This document shows positions 1-14,650 of a stretch of 41,161 nt of DNA, piece after piece (within the stretch, counting starts at the first letter, position 1; the number at the start of each line of letters is the position of its first letter). The notes under the pieces were generated by a model that saw only the letters and a list, made by a program, of their open reading frames with translations, made no database searches and had not been told where the DNA came from. The position numbers and the translations under genes were made by a program. The stretch lies in assembly GCA_024704765.1 (NCBI GenBank), contig JAKMXF010000062.1:1-41161 (forward strand). Direction: 5' to 3'. The DNA comes from Oopsacas minuta (lineage: Eukaryota > Porifera > Hexactinellida > Lyssacinosida > Leucopsacidae).

Positions 1-16
1 ATTTGTATATTGTATA

Positions 17-1493
17 ATGGCAGAGAAGTTAACAGACTCAGAAGGGAGAGAGGACTTGGTCTACATAAAGACAGAGGATGGTAGCTACAGAGGATGGAGG
101 GTTGATTTGTTGGTAGACAACTTATCAAGCAAACTGGAAGAGAAATTATTGTTATGTAGCAGTTGTAAAGGAATGATAAGAGATGCTTGTCTCTATCAGG
201 AAGAATTGAGGTGTGGTGTCTGCATTCCTGAGGGTGTAGCATGGCAACCAGTAAAGATGAACCGTGAAATTGTCTCTGATAAAATGGTAGTTTATTTGTT
301 GTTATTTACAAGTGTTTGTTTGTGTTTACAGATGAGTTATTTATTTGTAGATTAGTTGTCCCCTAAAGAAGAGAGGGTGTGAATGGAGTGACACAGTGAA
401 TACAGCAACACACCACCTGGAGGAATGTGAGTTCTTTCCTGTACTGTGTCCTCTGGGTTGTGTCTGTTTAGAAGGAGAGAGGAAGGGGAAAGTTATGAAA
501 CTAGAGAAGAGACGGATTCCAGACCACCAGAGAGACTCGTGTCCCTTAAGAGAACTGGTGTGTGAATTCTGTGTGAATAATGTGAAGGCCTGTGAGATTA
601 ATCTTCATTTGGAAGACTGTGAGCACTTTCCAGTTCCTTGTCCTAATAGATGTATGAGGGAAGGATACGAAGGGACCAGACAATTGAAGAGGAGAGATGT
701 ACCTGTCCATCTAGCTGACGTGTGTCCTCTACAGAAAGTAGAGTGTCCGTATTGGGAGTATGGATGTAGAGAGAAGATGGAGAGGAGAGAGATGGATCTT
801 CATGAAAGAGAATTCATGCATATTCACTTCAGATTATTAAAGACTGATATGAAACAGAAACAAGTTCAAACATCTCAAGAATTGGATAGAGCAACTGAGA
901 AGATTTCAATCTTGGAAAATGAAAGTGAAAGTAAAACCAAAGAGCTGGCTACAGCAAATACCAAAATCGAGAATTTAGAGAAACAAATTACTGAGAAGGA
1001 TTCAGAACTGAAATCAATTATAGAAGTACTCTGTTCTTATACACCTCTACCTCTATCTACAGGACAATTGGAATGGAAGATTGAAGGTGTTAAACAGAAG
1101 ATAGAAAACAAAGAGGAGACTTACAGTGATCCATTCTATGTAGGTTTATACAAGTGTCAGGGCTGTATTGAATGGGGTTGGTTGAATACATGTGCTTGCA
1201 TTTATATTATGAAAGGAGGTTATGATGACAAACTACACTGCCCTATCAGATACATATATACGTTAATTCTAGTCGATCACATTAACAGTAATAATAATTT
1301 TGAATACACTAAGCAAGTAACTAAGAAAGATTTGAAGAAATATCCTATTTGCTTCAAGGGACCTACTCAGCTGAGTAATGAATGTTATTGGCATCCTTTA
1401 TTCATTTCAAACACTGAAATATTAGAAGCTAAATATTGTAAAGAAGACAGCATAACTCTTCTAATTAAAATAGAATTGTTACCAGCATTATAG
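17..1493 (+). CDS. TRAF-family protein with RING-like, TRAF zinc finger and MATH-like regions (two exons)
   Basis: Exons 17-286 and 351-1493 join in phase 0 across a 64-bp gt...ag intron into about 470 residues. Residues 47-69 hold cysteines (C47, C50, C58, C66, C69) like a reduced RING. Residues 91-250 carry repeated TRAF-type zinc fingers (patterns such as HHLEECEFFPVLCPLGC and HLEDCEHFPVPCPNRC). Residues about 253-325 are heptad-like and charged (coiled coil), and about 330-470 resemble a MATH/TRAF-C domain beginning LEWKIEG. TRAF proteins are cytosolic adaptors, often ubiquitin ligases, downstream of immune and TNF/Toll-type receptors; the ligand here is unknown. The chosen ATG is the first in frame, close to the window edge, so an upstream exon is possible. 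A decayed inverted copy lies at 37494-38668. Family assignment is firm; the intron is inferred because both sides match the family and the decayed copy retains the same intron. Confidence 0.85.
287..350 (+). other. Intron of the TRAF-family gene
   Basis: It begins gtagtttatt and ends ttatttgtag. Removing it joins ...SDKM to ISCPLKKRGC in frame and completes the first TRAF zinc finger. The same intron is still recognisable in the decayed inverted copy, so that copy arose from genomic DNA and not from mRNA. Confidence 0.75.
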
Positions 1494-1645
1494 CTGTATT
1501 TGTATTTTGTTTACTCCTTACTCAGAACTTGTTTACCTGAACATTAGTATATTGATTATTTCCATTATTTACAACTAACACAGATTATTTCCTTTTCATA
1601 TTTATGCTTTTATGTGTTTCAGTTTACAACAGAATATATCCAATA

Positions 1646-1816
1646 CAATGGAGTCTCCCAAAACGGACAACACCTCTACAACGAACAAGCTCGTGGAACG
1701 AAATCAGTTTATAATACATGCGAATAAAGTTTAATCAATCTTTGAGAAGCGGACATCTCACCTACAACAGACAAAATATAATCCCCAAATGTGTCTGTTA
1801 TTGGGAGACTCCACTG
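1646..1816. mobile_element. MITE, family with GGAGTCTCCC inverted ends, TA duplication
   Basis: The left end reads caatggagtctcccaaaac and the right end, reversed, reads cagtggagtctcccaataac. Both ends are flanked by TA, as expected for Tc1/mariner/pogo-type insertion. There is no coding capacity. A second copy of the same family is at 17595-17763. Confidence 0.75.
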
Positions 1817-2217
1817 TATTACAATGATTTCAATTGGAATTTCTCTGTAGAAATATTAAGCTAGTTGTGTTAGTATATTAGTATATATACGAGGCATTGT
1901 TATCCCATTATAGCCGAAAGAGCAAGTCTCTAAGTATATTTCCAGATTTCAATTCGTTTACTATAAATTCATAAAATCAACAAAGAATTTGCGGATAAGA
2001 AACTTGAAAGTATGAAAATCGGAATCAGCATACCCGATTACCCAAAATGTAATTGTTTACTTTCCTATATCGTCAACTGAAGAATATGTGTTAATCTCTA
2101 TATTATATTCGCACTTCATCTTCCCCTAATCATTATAATACAAAGTGGACAAACAAACAAATATACAATATTTGAGATATAACAACATACATATATGTGT
2201 TTTCGCGCTACAGTTCA

Positions 2218-2630
2218 CACCTTTAGAGATTAAGACACCAAATTTGGCATGTATACTCGTAGTGACATCTAGTTGTGCTCCAGACATGTGAATAATTTCT
2301 AATGTGTATATTTTCACACCTTTTGACACCTCTGTAATTTAACCCAATCAGATTGTAGGTTTTACAATTATCCATAAATACATAAAATTAGTTATGATTG
2401 AGTGTTTGTAATTTAATTAGCTCTGTAATGTATTTGTATTGATGGAGACTGTAATTCTATTAGTTAATACATTCTATTAAATGTATATACACTGATTAAT
2501 CATATTTTCACACATTTTGGTAAACATCCTAAAATTATCCTAGACATTAGCTTCCACTTGTTAATTAGAGGTAAACAGAGACGTAGAATTAGAGTTTAAC
2601 ATTTTCAATCTCTAACAAGATTAGTAAAAT
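2218..2630 (-). repeat. Dispersed repeat, copy 1 (also at 31035-31455 and 36845-37290)
   Basis: The reverse complement matches 31035-31455 and 36845-37290 almost base for base over about 400 bp, including the stretch that would read [19 protein letters not shown]. No coding signature is seen beyond the short shared open frame. It lies just downstream of the TRAF gene here and in the inverted copy on the right, whereas the 31-kb copy stands alone. Confidence 0.8.
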
Positions 2631-3887
2631 ACAAATGTAGCTTTCTTTACTAAAGTGTATATTTTGTAGAATAATATACTTTCAATAATCCACTAAAATT
2701 CTTTGGAAATGTAAACGGACACAAACTGTGATTTAAGAGTTTTTGTTCTGTAATTCACAAATTCTATTATCTACACGAATTGGTGATATACTCATTAGAG
2801 GAAATAATAAATTCACAACTTTACCTAATCTCAATTATACCAAGAATTAGAAACTGATTTCCTTGGTTAACGGAAGGAAACTAATATTCTTGAATGGATT
2901 TAACAACAGATAATATTACAATTACTCTATTGTATTATAATATGTTGTATCATGGTTAATTCTTGTATAAGTATAATGTCAAGATGTCTATTCTGAGTGA
3001 TATAACTTTAATTCATTAATAACACTCAAAAGGTTTGATACTAAGTTCTGTAATGTGTCTTTCAATGAAGATATATTTCGTATAATTTGTATTATACGTT
3101 CAATCTACAATTTTTGGTGACGTAACTTCTGTTAGGCTAATTTCTGCAATAAATATTTTGAATCAAAACAATAATTCTCGAATTGTTAATCTTAAATCTC
3201 AGTATAGTTATCCAAATTATGTAATACTTGATAATAAAGTGACTTATACAAGTCTAACAGTGTCAAAATCTCATTTTTTGAGGTTAACATAGCAGTATAA
3301 TTCGTTAAAATAGATCACGGTATAATGTATTAAACGCGTATTATACAACTTTGTTTGAAAGTGTTCACTTTAAATAGTTACATATCCAGGTGCACTTCCT
3401 CACCCTAAAATGTGACAATCATATGTGATTCGAGCCAGGAGATTTCTCAGAACCTCGTGGACGGCCCGGACATCGTACATCGTTCATGCAAATAGGACAA
3501 CTCCCTATAGGAGCCTTATAGCTGTACTAAATATATCCAGGAATGCTAATATATAAGCTTCAGTTACCACAACATGCAGGAGTATGACATTTGTGTACGA
3601 AGCTACGCCGGTATTTTTGGAAATCATAGCAGAGACTTCGTCTTTGCATTCTTCTATTAACCGTATACTGCCGGGAAATGTGTGAATTTATGACGTCAAA
3701 TTGGGTGCTAAAATCTCTTTTCTGGTGTGAGAATAGGTTATAACGAAGTGTTTAATGTTCCTTTTCATTACGAATGTAACCTACAGCCGTAATCGGTTAG
3801 TGTTCCTTTTAGTTACGTTTTTCTTTAACTAAAGATCACAATTATTTGGTGTTACATTCCTAGACTCCAGTATGACGTTATAGATAT

Positions 3888-4242
3888 CAGGGCTGATGTT
3901 GATTAACCGAAATAATCGCGCGGTTAAAACCTTTTCCATAACAGCGGTTAAGCGGTTAACCGCTGTTAGTATTCTTTAATACAATTAATGAAGTTTTGTA
4001 ACTAAAATTGAAAATATTAATAAATAGCTATTAAGCAATCGTGATCTGATTGTATGTAAAAACTACAAATGTAACATCTCAAAAATACAAAACAAGCAGA
4101 ATTTGTATATTTAGATATTCTTACCTCTTAAAACATTAGGAAATAATTGTTGGAAATGATGCTGTTAGGTTAACCGAATATATTTTTCTACTGCAGTTAA
4201 CTCGATATAGCGGCAGTTAACCGGCTAACCGAATCCAGCCCT
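3888..4242. mobile_element. hAT-like MITE with CAGGGCTG ends
   Basis: The left end cagggctgatgttgattaac mirrors the right end ggctaaccgaatccagccct. Flanks are atagatat and ctagatat, an 8-bp duplication with one mismatch, as in hAT elements. The interior is rich in ggttaa/ttaacc motifs and has no transposase. Confidence 0.7.
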
Positions 4243-4866
4243 CTAGATATAGTCTACTAAAAGTAATAGCGAAGCTAAAATAGCGCACGCTTGTATGAGT
4301 TATATGTAAATCAGTAAATGTAAGCGATAAATGAAGGAAAGGCTATATCATGCAAGCCAGCTCTGTTTACTTGCTCTACGCGGTTAAGAATAGATATTTC
4401 AAACTTGGACTTTTTGCCGTTGAGTGTAGTTACAACTAAGCTGTATAATACTTTATACCTGATCTATTTGAACGTATTATAGGTATAGATTAATCTCGAA
4501 ATAGGAGATTTTTCATTATTTATATTTTTATATATCACAACAATATCAATTAGGAATCAACGTGTAACCAACTATTAACTACTTTATTCCAAATTTATAG
4601 AAATAGGACAAACAGACAATCAATAACTCGATTAATAACTGGGGATTATATATTTCAAATCCTCTCAGAGCCTTTTAATAGGTTCTCATCGGAACCAGAC
4701 ACAATTTGTATGGTTCTGTTTCTGGCCAAGTGACCGGATTTACAGAGCATCTACTGAGCAGAGTCTACATAACTATTCATTATCCATTGTCACTGACGCA
4801 CTAGTCTCTATCTACTCTTACATTATATCAAAGGTGTACGATTATTAGTTATGTCTAATAGAAGTA

Positions 4867-4974
4867 CAGTAGAGTCTCGTTAATACGAACACGGTTAAGA
4901 AGTAACTCCGGATAAGGAATACGAATTTTGGCAGTCCCCTGTGTAGCTATTAACCAGATCGGGAGAGTCTACTG
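4867..4974. mobile_element. Pogo-like MITE (CTCGTTAATACGAA family), short copy
   Basis: The left end is cagtagagtctcgttaatac and the right end closes with gagtctactg. Both are flanked by TA. It is related to the elements at 10965-11145 and 13094-13248 through the shared motif ctcgttaatac and an interior ccggataaggaat motif. Confidence 0.6.
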
Positions 4975-6784
4975 TACATGGTTAACACGTAACACTTCTT
5001 ACTACCCAAATATTTAGTTTGCATTCATTTCAATCAAATTTACAACCGAATAATTCAATATACCCAATGTAATCCCGAATAAATGTATTTTACAATACTT
5101 TCTTTTACGACTTCCCATTCCGAAACAAGCCTTAATCGCTCATCACAGACAACATGTATTGTGTTGTAAATGGCAGGTGTTCGTTCTTGGGAGAGCTCGC
5201 AGATACCACTGTATTATGTGTATGTGCATAGATATTGAATTGTTAACAATCAATATAGTACTTAGTTCTCCAGCAAATGATATATAGCGCCATTATTGAG
5301 TCGGCGCTGGTCCGCTGTTCCACCCAAATTCGGCACCACCACGATACAAATTGTATTGTGTTGTTGGGCAATAAGTCATCTTCTCTCATCCTGACTCGGG
5401 AACCTAGTCCCAGCAATGAATAACTATATAATATCAAAAACTTGAATTTCATACTAGTTAGAATTGGTTTCATAATTGAACTCTGTAATCAGTTTCAGTC
5501 ACCTAGGATAGAGTTTTAATTACTTGACCAATTTCTGTAAACTTGATACCATTATTGTAACCACAGTCATATATGGTGTATTACTTGTTTAATCAAAGAG
5601 TTGTGCTATCTCTAGCCTAGTGATATTACGTGACCTCTGGAATTACTGATCTATATAGAATTCCTATTGATTAACAAGTATTATTTGTAGATAATAGGCA
5701 ATATAGGAAATTTGAAAGTTTATGTGTTTTCAATATCTCATAAGCACTAGTAGTGTTTTGGAGGCGACACAGGGCTTGATGAGGTATTTCAAGAAAAGGT
5801 TGAATAAGGTGCGTCCTCCACTTTCTTTTTTGGCAAAAACATTACTGTTTAAAAGCGATTTTGGATTTGTGCAACCTTTCCCAATTTTAGCTCCCACATA
5901 AACACAATTATAATCTGTGCCGATAGCATAGCATTAATTGAATATTTGAAATAGCGCTACTATTAATTGAAGGCGTTGTGTATATTTTATTCTATTGAAC
6001 TTTATAGTGCCTCCAATTACTGCTATTTTAAATGAATTCAATCAATATGCGATGCTACAGAGATGCCAACTCTTACGCCTTACCCACAGTCTCACGTTTC
6101 CAGAGGTCACAAGCCCTACTCTCAAGCCATTTATGATTCTTCACTGTACATTTTGATGCTGAAATACAAAATCTCGATCTCTCACGGCTCGGTGAGACGC
6201 CAGGTTGACATCTGTGTGCTGTCTGCACAGATTGAACCTTTTGGCTACAATATACGTATATTAAGCGCGTGTCAAAGAGTCTTATATCATAACAATCACT
6301 AATACATAGTCTATGTGCGTCTATATCAATGCCATCATATAAATTTAGCTCTGAGCAGCTAAATAATGCAATCTAAGTAAGCTATACATAATCTGCGGAC
6401 TAGTATGATATTATTATTTTCAATATGAGGATTACTACAACATTGCAGAGATATCTCTCTATAATATATAGACTAATTAACCTACATTACGGTATATAAT
6501 AATTGGAATTTGATGGAGAGACATCTCCTATGTATTTTATTACTTACATAATTCGTAAACTAACATATCATTTCCCTAATAGATTATGTAATACAGCTTT
6601 CGTGATGTTAATTATTACATTTTGTGTATTTATATATCGAAAGATATATTTTGATTTTATCTGTATTTTTCTGTAGAGTGGAAACAGTCAAATAGCAGTT
6701 GGAATTTTGCATAAATATCTTTGATAATACGTGATTTACCAGTGTTGAGTGTTTCCAGTGAAGGGCTATATTTGCTTCCGAGTA

Positions 6785-6875
6785 CAGTGGGTCCTTTTTA
6801 ATTGTCCACCAGTGGGCAATGGAGTCCGAAGCGGTCAATTAGAAAATCCTCTGGACAATTAGAGAGGACTCACTG
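6785..6875. mobile_element. MITE with GGGTCCTnnnTAATTGTCC ends, TA duplication
   Basis: The left end cagtgggtcctttttaattg mirrors the right end, which closes caattagagaggactcactg, and TA flanks both. A solitary left end of the same family follows at about 6901-6935. Confidence 0.65.
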
Positions 6876-8161
6876 TATGTATTTTTATTTAAGATACATA
6901 TAGTGGGTCCTCTCTAATTGTCCAATTGTCCGAAATTGGTACAATATTCAAAAACTGAATTTGTCTCCTACTATTCGGATAACCGAGTGCTATACTCCAA
7001 TACTATAGCCTGTGTTCACGGTATAGAATTTCTTGGGGTCTATTAAATTTGATTCATATTTTTATCGATATTAAATCTATTATTGGTGCATTTTGGCTCG
7101 GATAAAATGTATTATTAATAGTTAACAATTTACACTAGCCATCCAACTATTCCGTTTGAAATGACGTATTCTGTTAAAGGATGTGTCTTCGATTCCAGAA
7201 TTCATATCAAGTGATCTCAAAATGTTTTATTGATTATTCGTAAATGTGAAATGATGTAATTATTAAGTTGTTAGTGAGTTGTTAACCTGTCCAATTTCTA
7301 AGTTTTCATACTAGTATATTTGATGTGTAGAAATCGAAATTCGGTAAGTAATATAGGCGCCAAGGACTCCCAAGTTTTGTAGCGGACACTGTATTTACGT
7401 GAAATTTACGTAAAAAGGTAGAACCTGTATAAACTGAGTGTTTCTGATCTGAATAGCTTCTAACAATACAAATTCACCTGTATAAACAATCCGACAATTT
7501 GCTAAACCGACAGAATTTTCATACCCAAACGAGTGTCGGTTTGTTCCACTGTATTAATTACAATATTTGTGCTTAAAAATTGCCGTCAATGTTAAGTAAT
7601 GGTTTGTTTTGGTCGTTCTATACGCGCCAGGCCCCACAGGCCCACGGCCAGACACAGAGAATGCATTTATGTATTTTTAAAATAGCCACGAAAATGGTCA
7701 CTGAACTTCCAATAATAATGAATTATAAGACATTAAATCAAATGTCTTAAATATCTAATTCGCATATGAAACTGTAATATCAATCAAATACTGAAAGTGA
7801 AATTCTAATGAATATTATATTTCCAAATTTAGTCTATGAACCAAGCTTATTAGAATTTCATAAATCAAAAGAAATTCGTGTGCTATTACAGTTAACTAAG
7901 TGTCCCAAAGCATTGACTGTAATAGCATGTGCTAAGAACAATGGTGGTGTACGGCTCTCCCTCAGCCCCGTCGTCTCCCTCACTTTAATTTTAAGCACTA
8001 CCACTGCCCGTCGTTACCCCGCTCCCTACCTAATTACCACTGATGATAATCTAGTTTATCTACAAACCCTAAACAGCATTCATAAGCCTTATAAGATTGT
8101 GGCTACCTGTGAAGTAATTCTATGTTACCACTATTAACTATTAACCACATTTATACATTAG

Positions 8162-10357
<2,196 letters not shown>

Positions 10358-10964
10358 ATTACATGAATTCTTGTTTGGTTGCCATGGCAACTCTACACAT
10401 ACTTTTACTCATTAAGAAATTTGCCTGTTTTTTTATAATTAACTCCAAAATAGGTTTTAATTGGTTAAAATTTTAAGCTTGTAAAATACAGTTGTATTTG
10501 TTATTTAATTAATATCGATAAGTAATTAGTAACTTTATTGATGTTTGTTTGGTAAATGATTATTTAATTTGTTGTTGTTGTTTGGTTGTTTAGGAGGTTT
10601 ATTTATTTGTTATATTCATATTGTAGTTATATGAGGGAGGGCATAGATTAAGAGAACAGCTACCACCTCTGATAAAGTGATCCTTGGTCTTTTTTTGATT
10701 TTCCAAGATTTCCAAGTTTTCATTCAATAAACGGTTGTCATGGGAACGGTATTTCAATTCCCAATCAATTACGATAGGATTTCTGTGTGAATTCGAAGAG
10801 GTTAACTCAGAGGTTCCCAACCTCTTGCACCCATGGCCAATGGACTCCTATACCATTTTAACACATTCTGGGAATCCCTCTCATATATTCGACGGGCCAG
10901 AAAGGAGACTGGCTTAACCACAAAGGAAAATTTAATTCTCATTCCCACAGCAATAATACGAATA

Positions 10965-11145
10965 CAATAGAACCTCGTTAATACATACACCAAGGACCTT
11001 TGAGATTAGTACTCTTTATCCGGAGTACATATTAACAGGAGAATAACAATTGAATATCCATTGTACCGACTATAATTGAGTAAAATTCTGATCGTCTTAA
11101 CCGGAAATTCGTAATAAATGTGTTCGTATTAACGAGGTTTTATTG
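10965..11145. mobile_element. Pogo-like MITE (CTCGTTAATAC family)
   Basis: The left end caatagaacctcgttaatac mirrors the right end gtattaacgaggttttattg, flanked by TA. The interior shares the motif tatccggagtac with the copy at 13094. Confidence 0.7.
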
Positions 11146-12612
11146 TAATACAGTTTTGGGGTTATTTGAATTGGCAAATTCTTTCTGGAGTTATGTAACT
11201 CTTGGATAATTCAGGCATCCTAGGAGGGTTTGCAAGCAGTAATATGATAATGTTCTCTTACTAGAACTGTCCTATACTGAGAATACTCTAGAGTAACGAA
11301 ATTCAATTGTATTATAGCGGGATGTAGCATTAGTATGACCATCAGAAGCGGGATAATTCCACTTATATCACGTCAGGCTGTTCTTAACTCTCAAGATGTC
11401 AGAACAAGCGAGACTATGACAAGTATATGACGTTAGATACATATCTATCCATGGTATGTATTAATTAACATGACTATAATGTGTCATATTCGTATTTCTA
11501 ATTATCCTGCCAGTATTTGTTTACGGGGTGTACGCCAAATACGAGTTACTGAACTAACACCTATACACAATGATTACTATAGGACCCGGAATAATTACGC
11601 ACTCTCCAGGAATAAGAATTAGGCTAGTTTATAATACTTATTATATTACCAGCATGCAGTAATTCCATCCATAGTCATGGCTCAACTCGTTAAATACTAA
11701 GTTCTATTTGGTCTTCAATTTTAGAAGATTACACTTTCATAGTACGTATTCATATATCTGTTATTAATAACAAGACACCATGGATGGAGTTCTGTTTAAA
11801 GAATTATATAATGGATATTGAATTATACTACTTATCGGACTATGGATATTATTCTATTACAATGTTAAGGGCTTAATCTATTATTATGTAATAGTAGGTG
11901 TCGGTTATGAGAACACTTCTTTTCAATACATTTCGTTCAAAAGTTACGTAACCTAGATTTTGACACCCTCCCTTCCCCTCCCTGTGTCACGCTTTTTGAT
12001 TGTTTTTTAATACAATAAGAACGGGGGTGTCACACTTCGCATAGCACCCATCACTTTGTACTGTCCCAATCCTGAGATCGTATCCAACGTATAGACTCAG
12101 ATAGGTTAGAGGAATTGATGGGTAAAGCTTCTCAACTACTGTAATCGGTTATATCGAACTCTTATTACGAAGTAATTATCACCGTAACGTCCCTTAAGCT
12201 TCGATAAAGCGGGAGGTGACTGTAAGGAACTTCATCAGTACTGTAATTACACAAGCTTGCGCATTTTTAATAAAAATTTTGATCAAAAATGAGCAAATAC
12301 ATTTTTCCTCAGAAAGAACAAAGCAATTGTGTGACTGAATATGATAATTCAAAAGAGAGCTTTAGTATACTTTAGTCTCATATTAGCATTGAAATATTCT
12401 AATTACAAATGATCATTTTCATATAATCTCGAGCAGTGAATTTCATATACGAAATGCACTATTTCGCTATCCAAACTCTAAACTTGAATTGTATAATGAA
12501 TGAGTTCGGATAACTGAGGCTGTACTATACTGTAGTTTTGATACAGCGTCACTACTCATTGATTTCAAAGATGGAAGCTCTGCTATCCCCGTTATATTCT
12601 AATTTAATTATA

Positions 12613-12846
12613 CACTCTCTGGCCAAAAGTATTGTAGCACCATACCACTTGTGACATAATTGGCACATAGAAAGAATAATTCGAATTTTCTGTTGATATT
12701 GTAGAAATTATAGGACAAGCGCCTTTTCTCATCGTTTATGATAGAATTAGTTTCCAAATGTTTGAAATTATCTTCAGCCTAGTCTAATGCATATTTTGCC
12801 ATTTATCAATTGTGCAAGGTGTTCCAATACTTTTGGCCAGGGAGTG
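12613..12846. mobile_element. Tc1/mariner-type MITE
   Basis: The left end cactctctggccaaaagtat and the right end atacttttggccagggagtg are near-perfect inverted repeats next to TA dinucleotides. The motif ggccaaaagtattg is typical of Tc1/mariner ends. No transposase frame is present. A decayed relative is at about 26780-26970. Confidence 0.75.
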
Positions 12847-13093
12847 TATTTGAGAAATTAGTAATCAATCTTGGCGGTTGTCTAGTACCACACATTTGTT
12901 ACGCATCGTCAGTTGTAGAGCCCTAGTGTAGGATATTGTAAGGCCTGGTCTCAGAGAATTAAAGGAGAATGCATTTATGTATCAGTGATCGGGAGGAGGA
13001 TTTGCTCCATATCAGAGGAGTGGACACACCCGAGCACGCTCCATTTGATTGCAAACTATTTTTGGAAGTGTCATTATTATCCTAGTTCGAATA

Positions 13094-13248
13094 CAGTGAA
13101 ACCTCGTTAATACGAATTTCCGGTTAAAACGAACACAATTTTAGCCGTAGAATGGATATTCAATTGTTATACTCCTGTTAATACGTACCCCGGATAAGGA
13201 GTATACATCTCGACGGTCCCTGGTGTACGTATTAACGAGGCTATACTG
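13094..13248. mobile_element. Pogo-like MITE (CTCGTTAATAC family)
   Basis: The ends cagtgaaacctcgttaatac and gtattaacgaggctatactg are inverted repeats flanked by TA. This is the best preserved copy of the family in the window. Confidence 0.75.
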
Positions 13249-13787
13249 TAATTGAAATCGGTTCGGTTTGGCATTTCCATCAACTAACAGTTCTGTCCTG
13301 ATTAAGTGAATTTAATATTATTCTTGACAGAAACTGGTTATTTAATAGGATTTTATTCCTACAATAATCCACTGTAATTATTGAAATGAAAATTACGTCA
13401 GCACAGCTGTGAACTAATATATTAAAATAAGACTTACATTCAGGGTGGATTCAAGTTCTTCTGAAAAGTATAGTTCATAGAACTACCGGTTAATCGGGCC
13501 ACTTGGCCAGAAATAGAACCATACAAATAGTGTTAAATTACTCCAGTTACCGGTTAATAAGGTCAAAATGTCCTGTACCCGAAGTGACAATATTAATCCG
13601 AGTCTACTGTATTTCAAGCATAAATACTCAAAAAATATGATTAATTACGGAAGTATTAAAGTAGGAATATTCTTGAAACCTATCATGAGCTATAGCTACT
13701 CTTTGTATGTAGCATTACACCCAAGACTTTGGCCAGGTTTGGTCATATGACCACATTTTGAGAAACCGTGCTATCTGTAATATATAA

Positions 13788-14185
13788 AACAATATGTGTG
13801 TGTGTGTGTGTCCGCGCGTTTTCTCAGAATTGCCTGGGCCGATTCGAATCAAATTTTGTGTGTCGACTAGGTAGTACTCAACCTTTCCAAATAAGAATTA
13901 TTTTCGAATCGAACTATTTTTGGACAAGATATATGAATTTTTCACACCTTGCCCATATAAAATGAAAAGGTCTCGGAATTTGGTTCAATCAGATGCAATG
14001 TTGTATCATCACATGACAAACACTTAAACGAATCCCGCATAGCAATGTAATAGGTTATTTGATTGTTCACTGAGAGCTATTACATGCGGACGCGTAACGT
14101 TCGTGAATTCCAAAAGACAATCTTCAGGGCCGAAGGCCCTAAAAGCATTCCGCAGGAACTAGCAGAAAAAGGCGTTGCGGCTAGC
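13788..14185 (+). repeat. Dispersed hairpin-rich repeat, shorter copy (longer copy 38853-39572)
   Basis: It starts at a TG microsatellite followed by tccgcgcgttttctcag and ends at ggcgttgcggctagc. It shares long blocks with 38853-39572 (for example tagtactcaacctttccaaa), but lacks that copy's central 300 bp and its GC-rich terminal stem. It ends only about 20 bp from the splice donor of an exportin-2 exon. Confidence 0.75.
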
Positions 14186-14204
14186 ATAAATATATATAAC
14201 TAAC

Positions 14205-14650
14205 TTTTGGTATTGTGGCTCCTGTAGCATGGCAGGTGTCTGTGTAAGTATTTGCATAACTCCGACTACACATATTCTCTTCTCCTCATCTTTAGCAGTA
14301 ACTCCAGGTATTTCCGGTATAAACACCTTCTCAATCAACATTCCAAACAGGTTACCTTGGATACTGTCTATAGTATTCATTATATCAACTGGCCCGAATG
14401 AAATAACGAGAGAGCAGAAAGATTTTGTTAACCCTCTGACATAGAAAATAGTCCTGCTCTCTTGTAGCCGTTTGAAGCAGAGTATTAATATGTCTGTTAG
14501 GAATGGACGTACTATTTCAGCTCCTTGATACTGTAGGAGACTAGTTAGTATATTGAATCCTTCGTGATCATTTGATTTTGAAGCTAACAGCTTCTGGAAT
14601 ACTCCTAGTATTGCATGAACCTTACCTTCTGCTTGTATAGCCTCAGGACA
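14205..14650 (-). CDS. CSE1L: Exportin-2 exon (most 3' found)
   Basis: It encodes about 148 residues, from CPEAIQAEG through [17 protein letters not shown] to the C-terminal-domain stretch [17 protein letters not shown] and [11 protein letters not shown]. The acceptor is ccttatag and the donor is gttagtta. It ends with two bases of a split codon, so at least one more coding exon is required downstream. Confidence 0.88.

Larger units (their letters stand above)
10358..14204. other. Intergenic stretch between MARK and exportin-2
   Basis: The two genes converge here. The stretch holds three TA-flanked MITEs, the left part of a hairpin-rich dispersed repeat and AT-rich sequence. The C-terminal coding exon of exportin-2 was expected here on the minus strand, but I could not recognise it. 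Confidence 0.6.

Noticed and set aside
7808-8137. 109-codon open frame before MARK
   Set aside because: No recognisable domain and no splice link to MARK; it is probably 5' flanking or UTR sequence.
10599-10993. Short overlapping frames on both strands after MARK, considered as the exportin-2 C-terminus
   Set aside because: None shows the acidic and hydrophobic pattern of the exportin-2 C-terminal end; they lie in MARK 3' UTR and MITE sequence.
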